From: Dehalococcoidia bacterium
GTDB taxonomy: Bacteria; Chloroflexota; Dehalococcoidia; E44-bin15
Length of the DNA stretch: 7,197 nt
Reading direction: 5' to 3'
Assembly (NCBI GenBank): GCA_023129355.1
Contig: JAGMCC010000065.1
Span: 1-7,197, forward strand
The position numbers and the translations under genes are program-made. The notes below the pieces were generated by a model. That model did not search any database and was not told where the DNA came from. It was given only the letters and a program-made list of their open reading frames with translations. Position 1 is the stretch's first letter, and the number at the start of each line of letters is the position of its first letter. Below are positions 1-5,603 of the stretch, in pieces.

Positions 1-10
1 GGGCGAACCA

Positions 11-97
11 CACTGTCATTGCGAGCCATGCCCTGAGCCGAAGGCGAAGAATCTCCGTTAGATTCTTCGGTCGCTCTGCTCCCTCAGAATGACAGTG
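11..97. repeat. GTCATTGCGAG-type inverted-repeat element, copy 1
   Basis: The ends are imperfect inverted repeats: CACTGTCATTGCGAG (11-25) against CTCAGAATGACAGTG (83-97), with two mismatches. Inside is a perfect 10-bp hairpin, CGAAGAATCT (45-54) and AGATTCTTCG (60-69), around a 5-base loop. The 15-mer GAGCCGAAGGCGAAG (35-49) recurs exactly in copy 3 (5433-5447). It carries no coding capacity. The form is that of a REP- or MITE-like non-autonomous element. Similar GTCATTGCGAG repeats are common between genes in Dehalococcoidia and several other phyla (from memory). The element ends 11 bp before the -35 box of the next gene's promoter. Confidence 0.8.
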
Positions 98-108
98 AGC
101 CCAAGATA

Positions 109-137
109 TTGATTTACCTTTCAGATACAGGTATACT
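109..137 (+). promoter_or_regulatory. sigma-70-type promoter of the EF-Tu-like gene
   Basis: TTGATT (109-114) and TATACT (132-137) are separated by exactly 17 bp. Transcription should start near 144, leaving a leader of about 37 nt that contains the strong ribosome binding site at 169-175. This supports the internal ATG at 181 as the true start, because the upstream in-frame extension begins inside the -35 box. Confidence 0.65.
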
Positions 138-168
138 AGTGAAAGACAGGCGTGTTAGTCTGAAAAAG

Positions 169-175
169 AAGGAGG
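169..175 (+). promoter_or_regulatory. ribosome binding site fixing the start at 181
   Basis: AAGGAGG lies 5 bases before ATG 181. It decides the start in favour of the 84-residue product over a longer reading that would begin at the TTG at 109. Confidence 0.85.
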
Positions 176-180
176 GCAGG

Positions 181-435
181 ATGGTGGAAGAGGAAGTTGG
201 CAGGGTAAGCGACTTCTTTGCCCGACCGGTGGTGGCCGGGATCGATCTCACCGGTCCGCTAAAGGTTGGGGACAATATTCACATCGCGGGCCACACCACC
301 GACCTGGAGCTCATCGTCGAGTCCATGCAAATCCAAAATGTGGACGTTAACGAAGGCAAGTCAGGAGATGCGGTGGGGATCAAGGTTCCCGACCGGGTGA
401 GGCGAGGGGATAAGGTCTATAAGGTCACGGAGTAA
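181..435 (+). CDS. small EF-Tu domain 2-like (translation elongation factor-like) protein
   Basis: The 84-residue product begins with ATG 181, behind AAGGAGG and a good promoter. It resembles the beta-barrel domain 2 of translational GTPases. Residues 26-35 (GPLKVGDNIH) and 65-78 (VGIKVPDRVRRGDK) match the strand pattern of that fold, and a VESMQIQ core (46-52) is typical of the small proteins usually annotated 'translation elongation factor-like'. There is no GTPase domain: no P-loop, and far too short. It cannot be a factor by itself, and its role is unknown; binding to RNA, tRNA or a larger partner is only a guess. The gene is monocistronic as far as seen. It converges on ribH, and its last 11 bases overlap the ribH 3' end on the opposite strand. 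I am confident it is real and fairly confident of the family, but not of a function. Confidence 0.85.
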   Translation: MVEEEVGRVSDFFARPVVAGIDLTGPLKVGDNIHIAGHTTDLELIVESMQIQNVDVNEGKSGDAVGIKVPDRVRRGDKVYKVTE

Positions 436-895
436 TCGCCCGAATCAGGTTCGCCATCTCGATGGCGCCTACCGCCGCCTCAAAGCCGGCGTTGCCCATC
501 TTTGTCCCCGCTCGCTCGATTGCCTGCTCCAGTGTATCTGCGGTGACCACACCATAGATCACGGGTACCCCGGTCTGCAAGCCAACCTGGGCAATCCCCT
601 TGGTTACCTCGGTGGCGATATAGTCAAAGTGGGGGGTGCCCCCCCTGATCACCGCTCCCAGACAGATAACGGCAGAATAACTGCCCGTTTCCGCCATCTT
701 TTTGGCGATGAGCGGGATCTCAAAGGAGCCCGGGGTCCAGGCGACCTCGATGTCCTTCTCCTTGACGCCATGACGCAATAACGCGTCCTCCGCCCCCTCA
801 AGAAGCCTAGTGGTGATGAAATCGTTGAAGCGGGAGAGCACCACCCCAAACCTCAAGCCTGCGCCAAGAAGCGTGCCTTCATATTTCTTATTCAA
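425..895 (-). CDS. ribH: 6,7-dimethyl-8-ribityllumazine synthase
   Basis: This enzyme condenses 5-amino-6-ribitylamino-uracil with 3,4-dihydroxy-2-butanone 4-phosphate, the penultimate step of riboflavin synthesis, in the cytoplasm. The 156 residues are the normal length for the family. Visible motifs are SRFND (21-25, with the stacking Phe23), WTPGSFEIP (53-61), CLGAVIRGGTPHFDYI (78-93, with catalytic-type His89), and RAGTKMGNAGFEAA (128-141, with the phosphate-site Arg128). The usual GNKG reads GNAG here. The start codon is TTG (plus-strand caa, 893-895), chosen because AGGAGG sits 5 bases upstream and the reading begins at the expected N terminus. It is the last gene of the operon, 23 bp after the DUF6506-like gene. 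Its stop overlaps the convergent neighbour's end by 11 bp, with no terminator between. Confidence 0.96.
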   Translation of the reverse strand: MNKKYEGTLLGAGLRFGVVLSRFNDFITTRLLEGAEDALLRHGVKEKDIEVAWTPGSFEIPLIAKKMAETGSYSAVICLGAVIRGGTPHFDYIATEVTKGIAQVGLQTGVPVIYGVVTADTLEQAIERAGTKMGNAGFEAAVGAIEMANLIRAITP

Positions 896-900
896 TATCG

Positions 901-906
901 CCTCCT
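901..906 (-). promoter_or_regulatory. ribosome binding site for the TTG start of ribH
   Basis: Read on the minus strand, AGGAGG lies 5 bases before TTG 895. No ATG or GTG stands at a suitable distance, so a TTG start is the best reading. Confidence 0.8.
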
Positions 907-918
907 CTCTCGTTAAGC

Positions 919-1224
919 CTAGCCCGAAAAAACCTCATCGCTGCTCTTGCCTAAGGCAGCATGAATATCGAAGCGCACAGAGCCCACCGCCGCCTTGCCC
1001 CGTACCGCATCGGCAATTCTGCCTGTCATGCTGTGGCCGAAGCCACCACAGAGCTCGATTACACCGCATCCCTCCTCAGCCAGTTGCTTTGCCTTATCGA
1101 TAGCCTGGTCCATGTTGGCCACAAGCTGGGTGACGAGATCTACAAACTCCGTGCTCAGCGTGCTACGGTGCTTGTCGGGATCAGCACCGGGCACTATAGC
1201 CATGAAGGCTATTTTCATTGCCAT
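919..1224 (-). CDS. DUF6506-like small protein within the riboflavin operon
   Basis: The 101-residue product starts at ATG 1224, with AAAGGAG about 8 bases upstream; a second Met codon two residues on is an alternative. The N terminus (KIAFMAIVPGADPDKHR, 4-20), the middle ELCGGFG (57-63) and the late VGSVRFD (80-86) match my memory of the DUF6506 family, whose function I do not know. Cys53 and Cys59 flank a hydrophobic strand; a glycine-rich loop follows. It has no signal peptide or membrane segment, so it is likely a small soluble alpha/beta protein. It sits 18 bp after ribBA and 23 bp before ribH, so it is surely co-transcribed and co-translated with riboflavin genes. A role linked to flavin or to an unstable pathway intermediate is inference from position only. 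The family label is moderately sure; that it is a real gene is very sure. Confidence 0.85.
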   Translation of the reverse strand: MAMKIAFMAIVPGADPDKHRSTLSTEFVDLVTQLVANMDQAIDKAKQLAEEGCGVIELCGGFGHSMTGRIADAVRGKAAVGSVRFDIHAALGKSSDEVFSG

Positions 1225-1242
1225 GTTTCCTCTCCTTTATAA

Positions 1243-2466
1243 TCAGCATTCCTGCTTCAGGGTCTCCTCCAGCTCCAGAAGGTGTCCCAGCTTCTGCTGC
1301 TTGGTCTCAAGATAGTGCAGATTGATGGGATTGGGCCTGACAATGAGCGGCAACGTCTCTACCACCCTGAGCCCATAGCCCTCAACTCCCACCACCTTTC
1401 TCGGATTGTTGGTTAAGAGGCGAATATCCCTGAGACCGAGGTCTACCAATATCTGGGCGCCAATGCCGTAGTCGCGAAGGTCGGCGGGGAAGCCCAGCGA
1501 TTCATTGGCCTCCACGGTATCCATGCCCTCATCCTGGAGGGCGTAGGCAGCTAGCTTGTTGTGAAGCCCGATCCCTCTCCCCTCCTGCCTCATATAGAGG
1601 AAGACCCCCCGGCCCTCTTTGGCGATGGCCTGCATTGCCATGGCGATCTGGTCGCCACAATCGCACCTCAGGCTACCGAAGACATCTCCGGTTAGGCATT
1701 CGCTATGCACCCGAACCAGCACCGGCTCCTCACCCGATATATCTCCTTTCACTAGAGCGACATGCTCATCGGGGTCGATGGTGCTCCTATAAGCGATGGC
1801 GACAAAATCGCCATACATGGTGGGCAGATTGGCCTGGGTCACCTGGGTAACCAGCCGCTCATGGCGCCGGCGATAGGCGATGAGCTCGGCAATGCTGACC
1901 ACATTCAGCCCATGCTGCGCGGCAAAGGCCTCAAGCTCAGGGAGGCGAGCCATGGTGCCGTCTTCATTCATGATCTCGCAGATGACGCCCGCCGGGTAGA
2001 GGCCAGCGAGCCTTGCCAGGTCAACGATGGCCTCGGTATGCCCCACCCTCACCAGCACCCCACCATCCCTGGCCCGTAGCGGGAAGGTGTGACCGGGGCG
2101 AGCCAGGTCCTCAGGCTGAGTCGCGGGATCGAGCACCGCCTTGATGGTGGCCGCCCGATCATGGGCGGAGATGCCGGTAGTAACCCTGTGTTTTGCCTCG
2201 ATTGATATGGTGAAGGCGGTTTCATGCTTTGAGGTGTTTTCCCCAACCATCATCGGGATGCCCAGCTCATCGAGCCGCTCCCCGATAATAGGCAGGCAGA
2301 TGAGCCCCCGGCCATGCTTCGCCATGAAATTGATCGCCTCTGGGGTGATCTTCTCCGCCGCCATGGAAAGGTCGCCTTCATTCTCGCGACCCTCATCGTC
2401 GACGATAATTACAAACCTTCCCGCCTTTATGTCCTCGATCGCCTCTGGAATTGTTGCCAGCCCCAT
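1243..2466 (-). CDS. ribBA: bifunctional 3,4-dihydroxy-2-butanone 4-phosphate synthase / GTP cyclohydrolase II
   Basis: This fused enzyme supplies both precursors of riboflavin: it makes dihydroxybutanone phosphate from ribulose 5-phosphate, and opens GTP to the diaminopyrimidine phosphate. The length of 407 residues is normal for the fusion. The RibB half (about 1-205) shows DDEGRENEGDL (23-33), HGRG (51-54), ISAHDRA (99-105), RPGHTFPL (123-130) and HTEAIVDLARLAG (143-155). The RibA half (about 206-400) shows the zinc site SECLTGDVFGSLRCDCG (255-271, Cys257, Cys268, Cys270 with the 11 and 2 spacing of E. coli RibA), RQEGRGIGL (293-301) and LTNNPRK (351-357). All key residues appear intact, so both activities are expected. 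The start is ATG 2466, with AAGGAGG 6 bases upstream. The 83-bp gap from ribE is the longest within the rib part of the operon. It contains a 7-bp inverted repeat (2490-2496 with 2539-2545) with a 42-base loop, of doubtful meaning. Confidence 0.97.
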   Translation of the reverse strand: MGLATIPEAIEDIKAGRFVIIVDDEGRENEGDLSMAAEKITPEAINFMAKHGRGLICLPIIGERLDELGIPMMVGENTSKHETAFTISIEAKHRVTTGISAHDRAATIKAVLDPATQPEDLARPGHTFPLRARDGGVLVRVGHTEAIVDLARLAGLYPAGVICEIMNEDGTMARLPELEAFAAQHGLNVVSIAELIAYRRRHERLVTQVTQANLPTMYGDFVAIAYRSTIDPDEHVALVKGDISGEEPVLVRVHSECLTGDVFGSLRCDCGDQIAMAMQAIAKEGRGVFLYMRQEGRGIGLHNKLAAYALQDEGMDTVEANESLGFPADLRDYGIGAQILVDLGLRDIRLLTNNPRKVVGVEGYGLRVVETLPLIVRPNPINLHYLETKQQKLGHLLELEETLKQEC

Positions 2467-2549
2467 ACTCCGCCTCCTTTTTCCACCGATAGCGATATTT
2501 CCATTAACCGCCTGCTGCCTTGGATAACTATGACGATAATCGCTACCTA

Positions 2550-3173
2550 CTATGCCAAAAAGCCATGCTCGGCCAGGAACTCCTTCGTTATCCCCGTGCC
2601 CCCCTCCCTCAGCCGCGCCGCATACTTAGCGATGATGTCCACCTCTAAATTTACCATATATCCGGGTCTCCGGCCACCGAGGGTAGTATTCTCCAGCGTA
2701 AAAGTGACCAGCGAGACAGTAAACGAGGTAGAATTACATTCTACCACAGTGAGGCTAACGCCATCTACCGCGATAAAACCCTTTTCAACTATATACCTCA
2801 TTATCTCTTGAAGCGCTTCAAATTTCAAGAGGAGAGCCTCCTTCTCCGGCGTCACCGAGAGCACCCGGCCCACGCCATCGACATGCCCCTGAACGAAGTG
2901 CCCCCCAAAGCGACCGCCCACCGCCAGGGGGCGCTCCAGGTTCACCCCATCGCCAGGGCGAAGCGCCCCAAGGTTGGTGCGCCGCAGCGTCTCGGGCATC
3001 ACATCAACGGAGAAGGAATCGGGCGAGACCTCAGTAACGGTGAGACACACCCCGTTTACCGCGATGCTATCGCCAGGCTTGGTATCCTCCAGCACCTTTT
3101 GGGCTGCAACCGTAAGCTGGCCGGGACGAGCTGCCCTAACCTTGCCTACCTCTTCAACGATTCCGGTGAACAT
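2550..3173 (-). CDS. ribE: riboflavin synthase, alpha chain
   Basis: This enzyme dismutates two 6,7-dimethyl-8-ribityllumazine molecules to riboflavin and the ribitylaminouracil substrate, completing the pathway. The 207 residues show the family's two tandem lumazine-binding domains. MFTGIVEEVG is at 1-10. The two copies of the core are seen as SIAVNGVCLTVTEV (36-49) and FIAVDGVSLTVVEC (133-146). The linking GGHFVQGHVDGVG is at 90-102, with the His92 and His97 positions typical of the family. The start at ATG 3173 overlaps the end of ribD by 20 bp. The sequence before it is purine-rich (GGCGGGCGGAAGG) but lacks a well-spaced strong Shine-Dalgarno site, so translation is probably coupled to ribD. 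It acts together with RibH, possibly inside the lumazine synthase capsid as known in some bacteria. Confidence 0.96.
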   Translation of the reverse strand: MFTGIVEEVGKVRAARPGQLTVAAQKVLEDTKPGDSIAVNGVCLTVTEVSPDSFSVDVMPETLRRTNLGALRPGDGVNLERPLAVGGRFGGHFVQGHVDGVGRVLSVTPEKEALLLKFEALQEIMRYIVEKGFIAVDGVSLTVVECNSTSFTVSLVTFTLENTTLGGRRPGYMVNLEVDIIAKYAARLREGGTGITKEFLAEHGFLA

Positions 3174-4365
3174 CCTTCCGCCCGCCTATATAACCGCATA
3201 TCATCACATCATCGCCAAAACGCTCCACCTCTACATGGCTCAGCCGCAGCGCATCGGTGATTCTTTCTGCGCCCTTGCCGCCGACGGCCAATCTCGCTTC
3301 CGCTCCCCCTATAATCACCGGGGCGATGAAAACAATCAACTTATCCACCAACCCTTGTTCGAAAAAGGAGCCCAGCAGGGTGCCCCCACCCTCCACCATA
3401 ACGCCGGTGATCTGCCTCCTGCCCAGCTCCGCCAGCAGCTCCCCGAGGTCAACCAGCCCCTCGTCGGGCGAAAAGGGCGGAAGCTCCAGCACCTCGGCCC
3501 CTGCTTCTTTGAGCTTTTTCGTCTGCACGGACGGGGCTGCCGGAGTCGTGGCTACAATTATTTTCCCTGGCTGCTTAAATACTTGCGCTGTGTGTGGCGT
3601 GCGTGCCTTGCTATCCACTATGACCCTGATCGGCTGTTTTCGCTCTCCCCCACCCCCTCCTTTCCCCTTTCGCTCTCCACCCTCTTCTCCAGTCCCCTTT
3701 CGCTCGACACCCTCCCACCGCACCGTGAGCATAGGGTCATCGGCAATTACGGTGTTGACCCCCACCATAATGGCATCCACCGCCCCACGTAACTGATGAA
3801 CGTATTCCCTGGATTCCTCACCGCTAATCCATTTGGAATCGCCTGTCCCGGTGGCGATCTTACCATCGAGACTCATGGCGAATTTTACGGTGACAAAGGG
3901 CAGGCCGGTGGTGATGAACTTGATATAGGCTTCATTAAGCTCTCGGGCCTCCTGCTCATGCTCACCGAGTTTTGTTTTTATACCGGCATCATCCAGCGCT
4001 GCCTTTCCCTGGCCCGAGACTAGCGGATTGGGGTCGAGGGTGGCAATATGCACTTCGGCGATGCACCCCTTCATAATCGCCTGAGTACAGGGCGGGGTGC
4101 GCCCGAAGTGGCAGCAGGGCTCCAGTGTCACATACATCGTGGCCCCCTCAGCCCTGTGCCCCGCCTGCCTCAGTGCCACTACCTCAGCATGGGCGGAGCC
4201 CGGTGGCTGGGTATAGCCCTGGCCAATAATCACGCCATCCCTGGCGATCACCGCCCCCACCGCGGGATTGGGGCTTGAGCTTCCTAAAGCCAGCCTGGCC
4301 AAGGAAAGGGCATGCTCCATGTAATCCATTTTTCGCTTTTTCGCCGTTTCTGAAACGATTTCCAT
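3154..4365 (-). CDS. ribD: bifunctional diaminohydroxyphosphoribosylaminopyrimidine deaminase / 5-amino-6-(5-phosphoribosylamino)uracil reductase
   Basis: RibD performs the second and third steps from GTP: zinc-dependent deamination, then NADPH-dependent reduction of the ribose. The deaminase domain (about 14-150) shows SPNPAVGAVI (31-40), SAHAE (57-61, zinc His59, proton shuttle Glu61) and EPCCHFGRTPPC (82-93, zinc Cys84 and Cys93). The reductase domain (about 156-395) shows KFAMSLDGKIA (161-171), GVNTVIADDP (202-211) and MVEGGGTLLGSFF (323-335). At 403 residues it is a little long because of a Lys/Arg/Gly/Glu-rich insertion at about 217-243, built from a 10-residue repeat. The start is uncertain: ATG 4365 has no clear Shine-Dalgarno site, and the Met codons at 4329 and 4320 would still precede the deaminase core. 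It follows dcd by 103 bp and overlaps ribE by 20 bp. Confidence 0.95.
   Translation of the reverse strand: MEIVSETAKKRKMDYMEHALSLARLALGSSSPNPAVGAVIARDGVIIGQGYTQPPGSAHAEVVALRQAGHRAEGATMYVTLEPCCHFGRTPPCTQAIMKGCIAEVHIATLDPNPLVSGQGKAALDDAGIKTKLGEHEQEARELNEAYIKFITTGLPFVTVKFAMSLDGKIATGTGDSKWISGEESREYVHQLRGAVDAIMVGVNTVIADDPMLTVRWEGVERKGTGEEGGERKGKGGGGGERKQPIRVIVDSKARTPHTAQVFKQPGKIIVATTPAAPSVQTKKLKEAGAEVLELPPFSPDEGLVDLGELLAELGRRQITGVMVEGGGTLLGSFFEQGLVDKLIVFIAPVIIGGAEARLAVGGKGAERITDALRLSHVEVERFGDDVMICGYIGGRKDVHRNR
3637..3720 (-). repeat. 30-bp tandem repeat inside ribD
   Basis: On the plus strand, TTTCGCTC occurs at 3638, 3668 and 3698, a period of exactly 30 bp. By eye the first two units agree at about 23 of 30 positions and the next pair at about 17 of 30. 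In RibD this gives a 10-residue period around ERK: E221-R-K, E231-R-K and E241-R-K, separated by Gly/Lys/Glu-rich spacers. The length is a multiple of three, so the frame is kept. It lies between the NADPH-site region (GVNTVIADDP) and the next core strand (QPIRVIVDSK), where a surface loop is expected. Confidence 0.8.
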
Positions 4366-4406
4366 AGAAAAGTAGTGTCTCGGGGAAAGTCAAGCGTTTC
4401 GTTTAT

Positions 4407-4412
4407 ATTATA
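4407..4412 (-). promoter_or_regulatory. possible internal -10 box before ribD
   Basis: On the minus strand the 103-bp gap between dcd and ribD contains a perfect TATAAT (4412 down to 4407). The expected -35 region 17 bp upstream reads only TAAAAA (3 of 6). Transcription from here would start near 4400 and allow the rib genes to be expressed apart from dcd. The weak -35 box makes this tentative. Confidence 0.35.
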
Positions 4413-4468
4413 GTACGAAAGGTCGCCCCTTTTTACATATCCCGAGCGTGCGCACCGGATGGACTTCG

Positions 4469-5050
4469 TTACCAACGACTTTTCTTCTCGAAGTCCTGAT
4501 AGAACCTACTCTCGGTATGCTCAGTCTGCCCCTGGTATTTGCTCCCCAGGCTTTCATCCCCATAGAGCCGCTCTGCCACCGTAGTAAGACGTAAAAATGA
4601 TATCTGCCCGATCTTCATCCCGCAGTAGAGGGTAATGGGAAGCTTTGCCACATTGGAGAGCTCCAGCGTCAAATGCCCCCGCCAGCCGGGGTCAACATAG
4701 CCAGCGGTGGAGTGAATTAGCAGCCCGAGCCGCCCCAGGGAGCTCTTCCCCTCCAGCCGACCAACGATATCATCAGGGATGGTGATATCCTCGAGGGTAC
4801 TCGCCAGCACGAACTCCCCAGGCTGTAAAAAGAAGGGCTTTTCGTCCTCGATCTCCACAATTTCGGTCAAACCCTCGAGGTCTTTTTTCACATCTATATA
4901 AAAGGGAGGCTGCCAATTACGGAAAACCAGCAGCTTTCTATCGAGGCGAACATCGACGCTCGCTGGCTGGATGCAAGCAGGATCCAGAGGCTCGACGATG
5001 ATCCTCCCCCGTGCGATCTCCTCTTTAATAGTTCGGTCGCTCAGCACCAT
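4469..5050 (-). CDS. dcd: dCTP deaminase, probably bifunctional dCTP deaminase/dUTPase (Dcd-Dut type)
   Basis: This enzyme deaminates dCTP and, in the bifunctional type, also cleaves the dUTP to dUMP for thymidylate synthesis. The product has 193 residues from ATG 5050; TTG 5056, two codons earlier, is an alternative, but ATG gives the usual MVLSDRTI start and AGGT lies 8 bases upstream. Core motifs are GKSSLGRLGL (101-110), STAGYVDPGWRGHLTLELSN (114-133, catalytic-type Glu130) and GSKYQGQ (169-175). The STAG...DPG...LELSNVAKLPITL stretch and the C-terminal SKYQGQ match what I recall of the bifunctional Mycobacterium tuberculosis enzyme, and differ from E. coli Dcd, which has TAH where this has TAG. 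Bifunctionality is inferred from that resemblance. It is the first gene of the run leading into ribD, 103 bp downstream, with no obvious terminator between. Confidence 0.93.
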   Translation of the reverse strand: MVLSDRTIKEEIARGRIIVEPLDPACIQPASVDVRLDRKLLVFRNWQPPFYIDVKKDLEGLTEIVEIEDEKPFFLQPGEFVLASTLEDITIPDDIVGRLEGKSSLGRLGLLIHSTAGYVDPGWRGHLTLELSNVAKLPITLYCGMKIGQISFLRLTTVAERLYGDESLGSKYQGQTEHTESRFYQDFEKKSRW

Positions 5051-5102
5051 ATACAATTACCTGTGCCGCAATTCTATCACCCACCCTATCAAAGTGCAAC
5101 AT

Positions 5103-5131
5103 ATTATACTCGTCCGATACATTGGTGACAG
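5103..5131 (-). promoter_or_regulatory. promoter of dcd and the rib operon
   Basis: On the minus strand, CTGTCA (5131-5126, 4 of 6 to the -35 consensus) and a perfect TATAAT (5108-5103) are separated by 17 bp. Transcription should start near 5096, giving a leader of about 45 nt before ATG 5050. No riboswitch can fit in that leader. Confidence 0.6.
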
Positions 5132-5136
5132 TCACC
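5124..5136. promoter_or_regulatory. perfect palindrome over the dcd -35 box (operator candidate)
   Basis: GGTGAC-A-GTCACC is a perfect 6+1+6 inverted repeat covering the proposed -35 box of the dcd promoter. The placement is that of a repressor operator, but the cognate regulator cannot be named from the sequence. Confidence 0.45.
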
Positions 5137-5154
5137 GTGCGCCGGCTTTTACCC

Positions 5155-5239
5155 GTCATTGCGAGGAGCCCTGGTGACGAAGCAATCCTGGGGGGTGGTG
5201 GCAAAACAATGAGATTGCCGCGCTGCGCTCGCAATGACA
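5155..5239. repeat. GTCATTGCGAG-type inverted-repeat element, copy 2
   Basis: GTCATTGCGAG (5155-5165) and CTCGCAATGAC (5229-5239) form perfect 11-bp terminal inverted repeats around a 63-bp core with sub-terminal GAAGCAATC (5179-5187) and GAGATTGCC (5211-5219). I saw no target duplication at the edges. It lies between dcd and lepB, just upstream of the dcd promoter. Confidence 0.85.
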
Positions 5240-5278
5240 GATTGGGTTTTTCCCACCCGCCCTGAAATGTATTTTTTG

Positions 5279-5322
5279 CCCCGATTTATCGGGGAAACCC
5301 CCACGAGAGGGGAGACCCCTCT
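5279..5322. repeat. pair of GC-rich hairpins between the repeats
   Basis: CCCCGA and TCGGGG (5279-5284 with 5289-5294) form one short hairpin. AGAGGGG and CCCCTCT (5306-5312 with 5316-5322) form a second perfect 7-bp stem with a 3-base loop. Neither is followed by a T-run on either strand, so they are not convincing intrinsic terminators. The rest of the 5240-5406 stretch has no gene or other signal that I can support. Confidence 0.5.
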
Positions 5323-5406
5323 GGACTCCCCCTTTATAACTCTTGCTCGGTAAGGACCATGGCAGCGTGAACGCTAATATGTCATTGATAGCCAGGGGCT
5401 CTCTTT

Positions 5407-5525
5407 GTCATTGCGAGCGGAGCCGAAGCTCCGAGCCGAAGGCGAAGAGGAGGCAATCTCACCGTCGCATGCCTGCCCACCCATCACCCCTGATATTGCT
5501 TCGGCATTTCATGCCTCGCAATGAC
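5407..5525. repeat. GTCATTGCGAG-type inverted-repeat element, copy 3
   Basis: Perfect 11-bp terminal inverted repeats GTCATTGCGAG (5407-5417) and CTCGCAATGAC (5515-5525) enclose a longer core than in copy 2. The core contains a 5-bp hairpin GGAGC-CGAA-GCTCC (5419-5432), the 15-mer GAGCCGAAGGCGAAG shared with copy 1 (5433-5447), and GGCAATCTC (5452-5460). The varied cores with constant ends suggest a family moved by an enzyme encoded elsewhere, or diverging by local duplication. Confidence 0.85.
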
Positions 5526-5603
5526 AGCAACAAAAGGCTAGCGGTGATGTGTCTCTAACGTATTAGATGAGTACAGCGGCTAGCAGAGACTCGCTAGATG
5601 GGT

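Noticed and set aside
810..1315. Plus-strand open frames opposite ribH and the DUF6506-like gene
   Set aside because: They are antisense to genes with clear family motifs and ribosome binding sites. Their Cys/Ser/His-rich content is typical of reverse-complement reading.
1762..2527. Plus-strand open frames opposite ribBA
   Set aside because: These are antisense shadows of the RibBA coding sequence, with no supporting start signals or motifs.
2974..3792. Long open frame on the plus strand opposite ribE and ribD (272 codons)
   Set aside because: It lies wholly antisense to two firmly identified genes, has low-complexity Ser/Pro/Leu-rich content from the complement of the GC-rich codons, no ribosome binding site and no recognisable domain.
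4184..4475. Minus-strand frames overlapping the ribD start
   Set aside because: They are out of frame with ribD, have no ribosome binding site, and the residues show no family pattern. The gap is better explained as intergenic with a TATAAT box.
5025..5234. Minus-strand frame across repeat copy 2 and the dcd promoter
   Set aside because: It overlaps the repeat and the promoter and reads into dcd out of frame. Nothing supports translation.
5279..5322. Hairpins as an intrinsic terminator
   Set aside because: No T-run follows either stem on the plus or minus strand, and no gene ends close by.
5155..5525. Could the repeats be a CRISPR array?
   Set aside because: There are only two copies here, with different cores, inverted ends and an irregular spacing of over 160 bp. 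There are no uniform spacers and no cas genes.
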